A stretch of DNA of 64,000 nt from Lacimicrobium sp. SS2-24 (GTDB taxonomy: Bacteria; Pseudomonadota; Gammaproteobacteria; Enterobacterales; Alteromonadaceae). Of the stretch, positions 49,794 through 60,918 are shown one piece after another (positions within the stretch are counted from its first letter, which is position 1; every line of letters starts with the position of its first letter). A model generated the notes under the pieces. The model was not told where the DNA came from. It searched no databases and worked only from the letters and a program-made list of their open reading frames with translations. The translations under genes were made by a program, and so were the position numbers. The stretch is from positions 434,001-498,000 of the forward strand of contig NZ_NIWW01000001.1 in the NCBI RefSeq assembly GCF_002201535.1. Direction: 5' to 3'.

Positions 49794-51371
49794 TTAGGCT
49801 GCTTCACTGCCCTGTTCAGGTGCCGATGACCGCATCAGGTAGTCAAACGCTCCTAATGCCGCTGTTGCACCGCTCCCCATGGCGATAATGATCTGCTTGA
49901 AGGGCACCTCGGTGGCATCACCTGCAGCAAATACCCCTTTAATATTGGTCTCGCCATTGGGTTTGGTGATAATCTCGCCACGGGAGGTCATCGCCACGCC
50001 ACTGTCTTTGAGCCATTCGGTATTGGGTACCAGACCAATCTGTACAAAGATCCCGGCCAGTTCCACCTGTTTGGATTCACCACTTTTACGGTCTGTGTAA
50101 GTGAGACCAGTAACCTTTTTGCCATCGCCATTAACTTCAGTGGTCTGGGCATCGGTAATAATCTCGATATTAGGCATTGAACGGGCCTTGCGTTGCAGTA
50201 CGTCATCTGCTCGCAGTTTGCTGTCAAATTCCAACACAGTAACCTGTTCGACAATATTAGCCAGATCAATAGCCGCTTCGATACCCGAATTGCCGCCACC
50301 TATTACCGCCACCTTTTTTCCTTTGTACAAAGGCCCGTCACAGTGCGGGCAATAGGCCACACCGGCACCGCGGTATTCACGTTCACCGGGCACATTCATT
50401 TCGCGCCAGCGGGCACCGGTGGCCAGCACGATACTTTTTGATTTCAGTACCGCACCGTTTTCCAGCGTAATCTCAAGCATATTGCCTTCGCGCAGGCTGG
50501 TAACCCGCTGGTTATTCATAATATCCACGTCGTAATCACGCACATGCTCTTCGAGACTGGCCACCAGTTTTGGACCTTCTGTGGCTTTTACCGAGATAAA
50601 GTTTTCAATCCCAACAGTGTCAGCTACCTGGCCGCCGAAACGGTCAGTTACCAGGCCGGTGCGGATACCTTTTCGGGCCGAGTATATGGCCGAGGACGCC
50701 CCTGCCGGACCGGCGCCTATCACCAGCATATCGAAAGCCGCTTTACTGGAAAGTGCAGCAGCCTGTTTTTCAGCCGCGCCGTCATCCACTTTATTCAGGA
50801 TCTTCTCCAGGGTGATGGCACCTTGTGAGAACGGTTGGCCATTGAGGAAAACCGAAGGAACAGCCATAACATCCCGCTCATTCACTTCATCCTGAAATAA
50901 CGAGCCATCGATCATCACGTTGGTGATATTGGGATTCACTGCCGCCATCACATTCAGCGCCTGCACCACGCCCGGGCAGGTCTGGCAACTGAGTGACACA
51001 TAGGTTTCAAAACGGTATTCACCGGGCAGATTTTTGATCTGCTCAAGGATTTCGGCTTCCTGCTTAATCGGATGACCGCCAGTGTGCAACAGCGCCAGTA
51101 CCAGTGAGGTAAATTCGTGGCCCATGGGCAAGCCGGAGAAAATAATATTACTGCCCGTGTCGGGGCTGCTTACCTTCATACTGGGAATACGCAGCTCACT
51201 ATCATTGCTTTGCTTAACACTGACCAGTTCAGAGAGCTCACTGATATCAGTCGCCAGGCTCAGTAGTTCCTGAGACTTTTTACTCTGGTCTGCGGCAACC
51301 GTCAGTTCAACGGGCCGTTTCAGATTGGCCAGATAAGTTTTTAAATCGCTTTTTACTTTGTTGTCTAACAT
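49794..51371 (-). CDS. ahpF: Alkyl hydroperoxide reductase subunit F
   Basis: A 525-residue flavoprotein disulfide reductase that regenerates AhpC with NADH. The N-terminal thioredoxin-like domains contain the disulfide CQTC in [15 protein letters not shown]. The C-terminal thioredoxin-reductase-like part has the FAD motif [17 protein letters not shown], the redox CPHC in [12 protein letters not shown], the NADH motif [14 protein letters not shown] and a final [16 protein letters not shown]. The length matches AhpF. It is 147 bp downstream of ahpC, with hairpins between. Confidence 0.97.
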   Translation of the reverse strand: MLDNKVKSDLKTYLANLKRPVELTVAADQSKKSQELLSLATDISELSELVSVKQSNDSELRIPSMKVSSPDTGSNIIFSGLPMGHEFTSLVLALLHTGGHPIKQEAEILEQIKNLPGEYRFETYVSLSCQTCPGVVQALNVMAAVNPNITNVMIDGSLFQDEVNERDVMAVPSVFLNGQPFSQGAITLEKILNKVDDGAAEKQAAALSSKAAFDMLVIGAGPAGASSAIYSARKGIRTGLVTDRFGGQVADTVGIENFISVKATEGPKLVASLEEHVRDYDVDIMNNQRVTSLREGNMLEITLENGAVLKSKSIVLATGARWREMNVPGEREYRGAGVAYCPHCDGPLYKGKKVAVIGGGNSGIEAAIDLANIVEQVTVLEFDSKLRADDVLQRKARSMPNIEIITDAQTTEVNGDGKKVTGLTYTDRKSGESKQVELAGIFVQIGLVPNTEWLKDSGVAMTSRGEIITKPNGETNIKGVFAAGDATEVPFKQIIIAMGSGATAALGAFDYLMRSSAPEQGSEAA

Positions 51372-51417
51372 GGTGACCTCAGACGAAATGTATTTTTTAC
51401 AGGCAACACAAAACCAG

Positions 51418-51434
51418 GGCCGGGCGTACCGGCC
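51418..51434 (-). promoter_or_regulatory. GC-rich hairpin between ahpC and ahpF
   Basis: GGCCGG and CCGGCC face each other around a 5-nt loop. It has no clean T tract, so it may act as a transcription attenuator or RNA-processing barrier ahead of ahpF. Confidence 0.45.
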
Positions 51435-51457
51435 TTGATTTTACCTGCGCTTATTGT

Positions 51458-51500
51458 GGATCTGCTGACAAGCGTCTGACCAAAGTCTGGTCGCAGATCC
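51458..51500 (-). promoter_or_regulatory. Long imperfect hairpin just after ahpC
   Basis: GGATCTGC-T-GAC (51458-51469) pairs with GTC-GCAGATCC (51490-51500), an 11-bp stem with one bulged base. It begins 18 bp past the ahpC stop. It could stabilise the ahpC message relative to ahpF. Confidence 0.5.
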
Positions 51501-51518
51501 AATCAGAGTCTTGCGGGT

Positions 51519-52088
51519 TTAGATCTTGCCGACCAGGTCCAGTGATGGAGACAGGGTTTCTTCACCTGGCTGCCATTTAGCAGGACAGACTTCCCCGTCG
51601 TGGCTGGCAACATACTGAGCAGCCTGTACTTTGCGGAATAGCTCGGCAGCGCTGCGACCAATACCCAAATCGTGGATTTCCGCCACTTTGATTTCCCCTT
51701 CCGGGTTGATCACAAAGGTGCCACGCAAGGCCAGACCGTCTTCTTCGATCATGACACCAAAATTACGTGAAATACGACCTGTGGGGTCACCGATCATCGG
51801 GAATTTGATTTTGCCAATGGTTTCAGACGTATCGTGCCACGCCTTGTGTGTGAAATGCGTGTCAGTGGACACAGAATACACTTCCACACCCATGTCTTTG
51901 AGTCTGTCGTAGTAATCGGCCAGATCGCCCAGCTCAGTTGGACAAACGAAGGTAAAGTCAGCTGGGTAAAACATCACTACAGCCCATTTGCCTAACACGT
52001 CCTTTTCAGACAGCTCAACAAATTCACCATTGTGGTAAGCCGTCGCATTGAAGGGTTGGATCTTGGTGTTGATTAACGATTGTGTCAT
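51519..52088 (-). CDS. ahpC: Alkyl hydroperoxide reductase subunit C (peroxiredoxin)
   Basis: A 189-residue typical 2-Cys peroxiredoxin that reduces hydrogen peroxide and organic peroxides. The peroxidatic cysteine lies in ADFTFVCPTE (Cys49) and the resolving cysteine in HDGEVCPAKW (Cys168). The GGLG-like and YF oligomer segments are as in AhpC. A strong AAGGAG site precedes the ATG. OxyR control is usual for this operon, but I could not find a convincing OxyR site upstream. It is followed by ahpF. Confidence 0.98.
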   Translation of the reverse strand: MTQSLINTKIQPFNATAYHNGEFVELSEKDVLGKWAVVMFYPADFTFVCPTELGDLADYYDRLKDMGVEVYSVSTDTHFTHKAWHDTSETIGKIKFPMIGDPTGRISRNFGVMIEEDGLALRGTFVINPEGEIKVAEIHDLGIGRSAAELFRKVQAAQYVASHDGEVCPAKWQPGEETLSPSLDLVGKI

Positions 52089-52235
52089 GAAGTGTTTCTC
52101 CTTGATTAAAAGTGGTTTGCCTTTAAGACGAGGAGAAGTTTAGACAATTGAGGTAAATCTTTATAATTGATTGGTCTGATTGTTGTGATTTGAAAATACG
52201 ATTAGATGTCGGCTAACTCTGATAAAAAAGCAAGA

Positions 52236-52633
52236 ATAACCACAGAGGCACGAAGGACACAGAGAATCACTATTTAAGTAGTCATTTGTCAGCTATCAGG
52301 TGTCAGGTGTCAGTTTCCGCAGGCTGAAAGCTACTAGCTTAGATTTTCTTTTGCCCCTGCGATCTCAGCACAGCTTCGAGATGTCAGGCTTTCATTCGTT
52401 TATTCTTGATGAGGCACAAAGACAATGGAATGACAGACCGTCATGCCCGAATGCCGTTATCGCGCATCCAGCGACCTTTGTGAAAGGCGAAAATAACCAC
52501 AGAGGCACACAGAACACAGAGAATCACCATTTACGTAGTCGGTTGTCAGCTATCAGGTGTCAGGTTCTGAAGGCTGAAAACGGCTAACTGAAAACTTTTC
52601 TGGCTCAGCGTCCTCTGCGACTGCGCGGTGAAA
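52236..52633. repeat. Mosaic of dispersed intergenic repeats
   Basis: Two copies of one sequence, about 52236-52330 and 52492-52581, share a start reading AATAACCACAGAGGCAC and, further on, GTCAGCTATCAGGTGTCAGG. A third block, about 52597-52633, carries CAGCGTCCTCTGCG, which matches the start of copies 1 and 2 in reverse complement with many A/G changes. Between them (about 52430-52490) lies a different unit with GTCATGCCCG and GCGCATCCAGCGAC, which resembles a common dispersed repeat of the type TCATxCCCG..ATCCAGCGAC. No gene lies in the 585-bp gap between ahpC and the transferase gene except these repeats and the ahpC promoter. Confidence 0.8.
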
Positions 52634-52673
52634 TATTTCTTTTCGCGCTTTTCATGAGGTTGGTGGTAAAGCA

Positions 52674-53282
52674 TCAGGCCGAGGCGCTGGGCCTGGCGCT
52701 GACCGCCTGATGCCAGCGCTTTAGATGGGTTTGTTCTTCGTCAATACGAATTTTCACGACCCGGGCAAAATCAATGGCACACAGGGCGGTAATATCGGCA
52801 ATAGAAAAACGCTCTCCGGCAATAAACTCACTATCTGCCAGACGCTTATCCAGTATTTTCAAAAAAGCCAAAGCATTCTTGCCGGCCTCTTCGCCAAATT
52901 CCGGCACTGGTTTCATTCGGTCTTTAAAATAGCCGCTGGTATGCTGGAAACATAACCCCACCTGCATGAACAGACCAAATTCTACCTGGCGTTGCCACAT
53001 CTCGGTACGGGCCTGCTCCAGTGTTGAGGTCCCCATTAATGGTGGCTCAGGTTGGAGCAACTCAAAATAGCGGCAAATGGCCACAGATTCACTGATACAT
53101 TCACCATCATCCAGTTCCAGAATCGGCACTTTTGCCATAGGGTTTCTCGCCCGCATTTGAGGTGACAGGTTTTCCCCTGCCCCGAGATCCACCTGCACAT
53201 AGTCCATCGGGATCTGCTTTTCCGCCAAAAAGATCCTGACCCGACGCGGTCCGGGTGCGCTTTTCGTATCATAGATTTTCAT
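52674..53282 (-). CDS. Glutathione S-transferase family protein
   Basis: A 202-residue GST. The N-terminal thioredoxin-like domain begins MKIYDTKSAPGPRRVRIFLAEK, with NPMAKVPILELDDGECISES giving the cis-Pro and glutathione gamma-glutamyl site. The all-helical C-terminal domain has the N-capping SIADITALCAIDFA motif. The usual catalytic Ser/Tyr position near 8 is Ser. Substrate not known. It overlaps the upstream membrane-protein gene by 4 bp. Confidence 0.92.
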   Translation of the reverse strand: MKIYDTKSAPGPRRVRIFLAEKQIPMDYVQVDLGAGENLSPQMRARNPMAKVPILELDDGECISESVAICRYFELLQPEPPLMGTSTLEQARTEMWQRQVEFGLFMQVGLCFQHTSGYFKDRMKPVPEFGEEAGKNALAFLKILDKRLADSEFIAGERFSIADITALCAIDFARVVKIRIDEEQTHLKRWHQAVSARPSASA

Positions 53283-53725
53283 GAGGAGGCCTTATCCTGT
53301 TCGGGTTGAGTGCGTTGCAATACTTCTGCAAGAGTATGAGGCTGATCCGTTCCCAACCGAATCCTGGTACCATCCACAAGATGCAGCTCGACTGCAGACA
53401 AGCCCGAAACATTGTATAACCAGCCTGAGGGCGTAAGACGAATGCCCCAACCATACCACCAACGGTTAGTCACAGCTGATGCGCTGTGCAACTGGCTCAA
53501 TGATAACGATTTTTTCCAGAATCCCGGACCAAAGAACCAACGTAGTTGCATGTCATCCACCTCGATGGTCATAGACCAGAATAACCAGGCCACCAACAAA
53601 AGAGGAGTCACCACCATCACCACGACCGCCAAACCGAACTCCCGAAATACCACTGCCAGGATCAGAGTCAGTGGCAAAACAATACTCAGAATAGTTTTAG
53701 CTGGTTGTCGGTGTTGATATTGCAT
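53279..53725 (-). CDS. Membrane protein with bacterial PH-like domain, unknown
   Basis: A 148-residue protein. Two hydrophobic helices (about 10-27 and 31-50) are joined by a very short turn, forming a hairpin. The rest is a beta-rich, Trp/Leu/Gly soluble part with IEVDDMQLRWFFGPGFWKKS, NRWWYGWGIRLTPSGWLYNV and HLVDGTRIRLGTDQPHTL. That pattern suggests a pleckstrin-homology-like domain of the DUF304 type. The function is unknown. ATGA overlap with the GST gene implies translational coupling. Confidence 0.7.
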   Translation of the reverse strand: MQYQHRQPAKTILSIVLPLTLILAVVFREFGLAVVVMVVTPLLLVAWLFWSMTIEVDDMQLRWFFGPGFWKKSLSLSQLHSASAVTNRWWYGWGIRLTPSGWLYNVSGLSAVELHLVDGTRIRLGTDQPHTLAEVLQRTQPEQDKASS

Positions 53726-53976
53726 AAGCCCGTCTCATCGTGATTGTCTTATCCACTATAAGCATTTCTGCCTAAAAACCAATCACCAACGACGTATTTT
53801 GTGGCCTACAAAAGCGTAAAACAAAATATATGCATAACAAGGCAATAGCATCAGATAGGCAAACATAGGTAAGTTTTTTGTGCACTAATAGCGAAAATAT
53901 GCTGAGGGCCTAAAGCATTGCAATTGCTCAGGGTTGGGCCTAGCATGGGGAAACTATCGATAAATTAGAAACATCC

Positions 53977-54903
53977 ATGTATCGGCCAAAAACAACCCTT
54001 GAGCAATGGCGCATACTGCAGGCAGTAGTGGATTATGGCGGTTATGCTCATGCAGCCAGCCAGCTGAACAAGAGCCAATCGTCCTTAAACCATGCAGTGG
54101 CCAAACTACAGAACCAGTTGGGCGTTCAGCTGCTCGAGGTGAGAGGCCGCAAAGCCTACCTTACCGAAGCCGGTGAGGTGATGCTGCGACGCTCCAGGCA
54201 CCTGACCCAAAATGTGCAGGATCTGGAAGTTTTGGCAGAGAGCATTAATCAGGACTGGGAGCCAGAAATTACCCTTGCCGTTGATTTAGCCTATCCCAAA
54301 GAACAATTATATCCGGTACTCAAAGAGTTCTACCCAGACAGTCGCGGAAGTCGTCTGAAAATACTGGATACGGTGCTCACCGGTACCGAAGAAGCCATTA
54401 CGCAGGGGTGGGCCGATATTGTGCTGACGGGCCAGGTACCTAAAGGCTATCTGGGTGAACCCATTGCAGAAACCCAGTTTATCGTCGTGTGTCACCCACA
54501 ACACCCATTGGCAGCAATGCCCTCTCCCATCGATCCCAATGAGTTAATGCATCATCTGCAACTGGTGATAAAAGACACCTCACAGTCACCCGATGAGAAA
54601 CAGGGTTGGCTGAAATCAGAGCTACGGTGGACCGTCAGTCAGTTCGCTACTGCCATTGATTTGATGGGCCAGGGCCTCGGTTTCTGTTGGTTACCCGAAC
54701 ATGTGGTGTGCCAGGAACTAGGCAAGGGATCACTGGTAAAACTTGACGTTAAAGGCAGCAGTTTCAGAAAGCTGGTAATGTGGATGGTTCATCCCCGCCC
54801 CGATACGCTTGGGCCTGGAAGCCAGCTGCTGAGTGACTGTATACTCACCCATCGGCAGATACAACATACTCATCAAACGACAGAGGAACCACCATGCACA
54901 TGA
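53977..54903 (+). CDS. LysR-type transcriptional regulator
   Basis: A 308-residue LysR-type regulator. The HTH domain lies at about 8-70 (EQWRILQAVVDYGGYAHAASQLN, SQSSLNHAVAKLQNQLGVQLL), followed by a RKAYLTEAGE wing and an effector domain. It is followed, with a 10-bp overlap, by a small conserved protein, so the two are co-expressed. Its target could be this operon or the divergent genes at 52674-53725; the sequence does not decide. Confidence 0.9.
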   Translation: MYRPKTTLEQWRILQAVVDYGGYAHAASQLNKSQSSLNHAVAKLQNQLGVQLLEVRGRKAYLTEAGEVMLRRSRHLTQNVQDLEVLAESINQDWEPEITLAVDLAYPKEQLYPVLKEFYPDSRGSRLKILDTVLTGTEEAITQGWADIVLTGQVPKGYLGEPIAETQFIVVCHPQHPLAAMPSPIDPNELMHHLQLVIKDTSQSPDEKQGWLKSELRWTVSQFATAIDLMGQGLGFCWLPEHVVCQELGKGSLVKLDVKGSSFRKLVMWMVHPRPDTLGPGSQLLSDCILTHRQIQHTHQTTEEPPCT

Positions 54904-55307
54904 CACGGGAAGAACTTGAAAACCTGATGGCCGATAGCGCCCATAATGCCATTGTGGCGACCCGGGAAGAGTTTGGTATTGAACTGGACAACAGTGTTGA
55001 GAGTATCGCCATGGTGGATGAGGTCATCCTTAAGTGGCTGCAGAGGTACAAGGATCAAAGTCTGGAAAACAATGCCGTATTTACCCTGTGCAACCTTTAC
55101 GGCGCCTATGTCGGTGAGATTTTCAGAAAACGGGTGGGCGGCCACTGGCACTATGACCAGAGTAATCCGGATACACCCTATGTAGTGCTTGAATACGCGG
55201 GCCACACCTATGCATTTGCGGGTATTTGCTACCAGCGCCTGGTGAATGACAGCCAGATCAGCGTTAAAAATTACTTTGAGCAGGCGTTAGAGAACAATGC
55301 CCAATAG
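54894..55307 (+). CDS. Conserved hypothetical soluble protein
   Basis: A 137-residue soluble protein, mostly helical at the start (HMTREELENLMADSAHNAIV) and mixed later. LCNLYGAYVGEIFRKRVGG and YVVLEYAGHTYAFAGICYQRLV look like a conserved core. It resembles DUF3806-type proteins, but I cannot assign it firmly. It overlaps the LysR gene by 10 bp, which suggests a shared role or dosage link with the regulator. Confidence 0.6.
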   Translation: MHMTREELENLMADSAHNAIVATREEFGIELDNSVESIAMVDEVILKWLQRYKDQSLENNAVFTLCNLYGAYVGEIFRKRVGGHWHYDQSNPDTPYVVLEYAGHTYAFAGICYQRLVNDSQISVKNYFEQALENNAQ

Positions 55308-55420
55308 ATGTGAATAAACGCCTCATAAGCTTGCCCTGGCAGCTGCTAACGACGGGTTACTACTCGCGGTGAAGGTTTTCGGACTACACTCAACAGACAG
55401 GGCAATCATGACATGCAGCA

Positions 55421-56353
55421 ATGAGTGGTTTTGTCACAACCTTTTGTCGTTTCAGCGGGCTGCGCAGGCGCATAGCCTGTGCTGGCCTATGCGTTCTGAG
55501 CACACTCTGTTTGGCGGCAGACAACGTCCGCTACGTCGATGTCAATCACATCCTGGGTACCCGCAATAACAGTTACTTTCCTGAACTTTTGAACCTGGCC
55601 CTGAGCAAAACGCAGCAGGAATATGGGTCTTATAAACTTGAAGCGGTCACGGCTCCCATTACCCAGAACAGACAGTTCAAAGAAATCGACAAAGGCACGG
55701 TAGATGTATTCTGGACCATGACCACCACGGCCAGAGAACAACAAGCCATAGCCGTACCGGTGCCACTGATGAAAGGCCTCTATGGTATGCGCCTGCTGGC
55801 CATAAATCGACATGACCAGAGCGTGTTTGACACCATCAAGGACCTCCCGGATTTTAACGGGTATATCGCATTACAAGGTGCAGACTGGCCTGATGTCACT
55901 ATATTGCAGGCTGCGGGCCTGAAAGTCAGTACCGAGGTTGAGGAGAGATACCGCTACACTTTTTTACATCTCAACCAGGGGTTCTATTATCCTCGCGGAT
56001 TGACAGAAATCTTCGCGGAGATGGAGCGCCATCCCCATGCAGACTTAAGCGTCGAGCGCAAACATTTGTTTGTGTATCCGGCGGCCATATATTTTTTCGT
56101 CAGTCATGCACGACCCAATTTGGCAGAGCGCCTCACCACTGGTTTGAACAAGGCCATTGCCGATGGCAGTTTTGACCGTGTTTTCTTTGATTTTGAGGGC
56201 CACCAAAGTTGGATTTCACAGGCCAGATTGTCACAACGCACGGTGCACTGGATGGATAACCCGCTGATCAGCGACATCCCGCAAAAAACGCGGATTCGTG
56301 CGCTGCAACAACAACTGCTCGATAGTGCTAACAGAGTGGATAACAGACCCTGA
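55421..56353 (+). CDS. Periplasmic substrate-binding-like protein
   Basis: A 310-residue exported protein. A signal sequence (RRRIACAGLCVLSTLCLAA, about 15-33) precedes a type 2 periplasmic-binding fold opening NVRYVDVNHILGTRN. A segment GTVDVFWTMTTTAREQQAIAVPVPL and a closing HARPNLAERLTTGLNKAIADGSF resemble the amino-acid-binding SBP family. No permease or ATPase gene is adjacent; the pattern matches orphan binding proteins in Alteromonadales. Its ligand is unknown. Confidence 0.7.
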   Translation: MSGFVTTFCRFSGLRRRIACAGLCVLSTLCLAADNVRYVDVNHILGTRNNSYFPELLNLALSKTQQEYGSYKLEAVTAPITQNRQFKEIDKGTVDVFWTMTTTAREQQAIAVPVPLMKGLYGMRLLAINRHDQSVFDTIKDLPDFNGYIALQGADWPDVTILQAAGLKVSTEVEERYRYTFLHLNQGFYYPRGLTEIFAEMERHPHADLSVERKHLFVYPAAIYFFVSHARPNLAERLTTGLNKAIADGSFDRVFFDFEGHQSWISQARLSQRTVHWMDNPLISDIPQKTRIRALQQQLLDSANRVDNRP

Positions 56354-56486
56354 GCGACGGTTACTGCAATTGATCGATTATGCCGGGGAAATCAAAGCCT
56401 TTGTTTATTCTTTCGCAGACGAAAAAGGTTATTCAAGACTCGGAAACAGGAATCGCAGATTCCGATTAGCCAGAAATCACCTCAAA

Positions 56487-56984
56487 CTAAATAACGGGAG
56501 GACGATACCAGTCGCGTAGCATTAACCTGAGCGTTTGACTGCGATACCAGTACAGCACAAACAGCAGGTCTAATAACAAGGTCAGCGCAATCAGCCAGGA
56601 AAACTGCCAGTGGCCATGGTGCGCCATTAAGACATGAAAGGCAGCATCAACAACCAGACTGAGTATCACCAGCACACGAACGGCACTGAAGAGTCTTCGT
56701 GCCCGCGTATCAAACAGCTTATGACGCCAGAACACCATGCCTATGATGATCAGTGCCGGCAGGCCCAGCAACAAACTAAAATAGAAATAGCCTTTATCAG
56801 GGTAAAACAATGACAAAATGAGGCTGGGATCCTGGCGATAAGACAGTGACGCAATGAACACCAGATAGCCGCGCATCAGAAACAGCAAGCTCAGATACAA
56901 CAGCCGATTGGGTTGGATCCTGCCCTGAGCGTCGTAATATTTAAGTGGCAGTATGGCCCGGTGTTTAGACATCGGCGCTGACAA
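56487..56984 (-). CDS. DUF2919 family membrane protein
   Basis: A 165-residue inner-membrane protein with four predicted helices. The conserved N-terminal LPLKYYDAQGRIQPNRLLYLS and the LLFLMRGYLVFI segment match the DUF2919 (YfeZ-like) family. The function is unknown. The DUF3392 gene lies 3 bp upstream on the same strand, so the two form a pair. Confidence 0.82.
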   Translation of the reverse strand: MSAPMSKHRAILPLKYYDAQGRIQPNRLLYLSLLFLMRGYLVFIASLSYRQDPSLILSLFYPDKGYFYFSLLLGLPALIIIGMVFWRHKLFDTRARRLFSAVRVLVILSLVVDAAFHVLMAHHGHWQFSWLIALTLLLDLLFVLYWYRSQTLRLMLRDWYRPPVI

Positions 56985-56987
56985 CCT

Positions 56988-57311
56988 TCATATGTAGCGC
57001 CGCCGCTCTGCCATATACCCTAACAGCAAAAAAACACTGACAATGCTAATACCCTGATAGACCGAGGGAATCATCAGAATCAGTTGCCTGAAAAACGGTG
57101 TCACAAACAAAATAAACGCCCCGTAACCGAAGGCACACACCAGCACGAATACCAGGGTGCGTACCACAAAAGGATACGGCACCAGCATACGCTTGATATG
57201 CTTATTCACCACATCGCCATACACCACCAATAACGTAGCCACAAAGGTCATCGCTACCTCGCTGTAGTATGGCTGTAACCACTGCGTCAGCTTATACAGG
57301 ACATCATGCAT
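56988..57311 (-). CDS. DUF3392 family membrane protein
   Basis: A 107-residue protein with three predicted membrane helices (about 19-33, 46-66 and 80-98). The beginning, HDVLYKLTQWLQPYYSEVAMTFVATLLVVYGD, and VNKHIKRMLVPYPFVVRT are the DUF3392 signature. Function unknown. It precedes the DUF2919 gene on the same strand with only 3 bp between. Confidence 0.82.
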   Translation of the reverse strand: MHDVLYKLTQWLQPYYSEVAMTFVATLLVVYGDVVNKHIKRMLVPYPFVVRTLVFVLVCAFGYGAFILFVTPFFRQLILMIPSVYQGISIVSVFLLLGYMAERRRYI

Positions 57312-57360
57312 GTTACCCGTGCATCCTCTTACGTAGAATCAATATCGATTGGGCGACTTT

Positions 57361-57414
57361 CGCACCTGACACCCTGCTCGCCCGCATCGCACCTGACACC
57401 CTGCTCGCCCGCAT
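57361..57414. repeat. Two perfect tandem 27-bp repeats next to the ligA 3' end
   Basis: 57361-57387 and 57388-57414 are identical 27-mers beginning CGCACCTGACACC. The following bases, which include the ligA stop codon and last codons (57415-57436), resemble a diverged third copy. The block lies in the ligA downstream gap before the DUF3392 gene. Confidence 0.92.
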
Positions 57415-57418
57415 CGCA

Positions 57419-59485
<2,067 letters not shown>

Positions 59486-59567
59486 CTAGCCCCGCTGATC
59501 AGTAGGATGAGCATGCTTGGCATAAAAGATAGGGCTTAGCAGTCGAAGGGCCAGGCATAACGCGGGC

Positions 59568-60899
59568 CTAATTGGCCCGCTTTATCATACGCTGTCGTTC
59601 AAATTCGCGGATCTTCTCCACATACTGTTGCAGGCTCTGTTTGGTCAGTGCGCTGCGCCGTCCGTCCAGTACCTGTGCGCCGAATTCATCGGCCAGCTTA
59701 CGTGCGGCATTGTGCATCATGTTGAAGACCTGATGCGGATCCCCCTCAATGGGCAAAATCATAAACAATGACACGCCCTGAGTAGTAAAAGTTTCCATGT
59801 TGTCGATGTCAAACACACCGGGCTTGAACATATTGGCCAGACTGAATAACACCGGTCCTTTGCCATTGCTGTTCACATGCCGGTGGAAGATATCCTGATC
59901 GCCGAACTTGAACCCCAAAGTTAATAATGACGGCAACAGCGCTGAACCCGGAATCGGCTTGCCATCGGGTGCTTTTACGTTGAGTACCAGCACTTCCTGC
60001 GAAGGTGGTTTGCTTGGGGCCGCTTGCTCACTGCGCGGTGCCGTCTGCTGCTGCGACTCTGGCTGAGGTTCTGGCTCATCAAAGTCGATGCGCATCTGAT
60101 CTTCTGCCAGTCGGGCACCGCTAAGACGCGGCTCCTTGCGTTTAGGCTCGGCTTTGGTGATATCTGGCTTTTTACGTTTCACCAGTTTTCGTGCCTGTTC
60201 TGCAAAAATGCCGCCAGCACCGGACACCTGCGGTTCGCTTTTTGTTGAGGCGTCAGAGGCTGGCTCTTGGGTTTCTATGTGCGGCTTTTCTGACGCTGCC
60301 TCAGTCGGATTTTTAACGGCATCACGGGCGCTGGCAGTGAATGCCTCGCTGGTATCAGCCTCACGGGGCGTGTCAGATATCGCGGTGTCAGTGCTGCCAA
60401 TCACCGGCTCTTTGCGCCCGGCAGGTGAACCGGCAGAGGTCTGATAGTGTTCTGTTCTGAGTAAGAATGATGGTGGTTCAGGCACATCGGCGCTATCGCT
60501 ATCACTGCGCTCGTCATTGACTGAGGAGGCCTTAAAGCTACTTGTCGTCGCCCGTGACGGATTAAATTCTTCAGGCTCTGATGCCTGAGCACTGAATTCT
60601 GCGCTTGCGGTGGAGGCATCCATAGCGGCAACCGTATCGGCGCTGTCATCGGTCTGTTCAGATCTGCTGCTGACCACCCTGACGGGCCCGACTCCGAGAT
60701 CGTCAAAATCTTCATCAGGCGCTTTGTCACCCAGTTCAAAGTCCGCATCGTGGCGTGAATCACGATAATGCAAATGGGCCGTTTGCGGTTTTTCGCGTTC
60801 GCTGCTGCGCTTTTTGCGCACCGTCCACAGACCATGGGCAAGGATTGCGACGATGGCCACGGCTCCGAATATAAGAAAGGTCAGGCGTAATTCTTCCAT
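59568..60899 (-). CDS. zipA: Cell division protein ZipA
   Basis: A 443-residue protein that anchors FtsZ to the inner membrane. One N-terminal helix (about 5-24, LTFLIFGAVAIVAILAHGLW) is followed by a very long charged, Pro/Ser/Glu/Ala-rich linker (about 30-300). The compact C-terminal FtsZ-binding domain (about 302-435) includes LVLNVKAPDGKPIPG and FSLANMFKPGVFDIDNMETF. The linker is longer than in E. coli ZipA (328 residues in total), the part that varies most. It lies between smc and ligA; a GCGGGCC/GGCCCGC hairpin spans its stop codon (59562-59580). Confidence 0.96.
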   Translation of the reverse strand: MEELRLTFLIFGAVAIVAILAHGLWTVRKKRSSEREKPQTAHLHYRDSRHDADFELGDKAPDEDFDDLGVGPVRVVSSRSEQTDDSADTVAAMDASTASAEFSAQASEPEEFNPSRATTSSFKASSVNDERSDSDSADVPEPPSFLLRTEHYQTSAGSPAGRKEPVIGSTDTAISDTPREADTSEAFTASARDAVKNPTEAASEKPHIETQEPASDASTKSEPQVSGAGGIFAEQARKLVKRKKPDITKAEPKRKEPRLSGARLAEDQMRIDFDEPEPQPESQQQTAPRSEQAAPSKPPSQEVLVLNVKAPDGKPIPGSALLPSLLTLGFKFGDQDIFHRHVNSNGKGPVLFSLANMFKPGVFDIDNMETFTTQGVSLFMILPIEGDPHQVFNMMHNAARKLADEFGAQVLDGRRSALTKQSLQQYVEKIREFERQRMIKRAN

Positions 60900-60918
60900 T
60901 TTATAATTTTAATTCAGC

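Noticed and set aside
52089-52235. OxyR binding site upstream of ahpC
   Set aside because: The region has AT-rich half-site-like pieces but no set with the ATAG-n7-CTAT spacing that I could defend.
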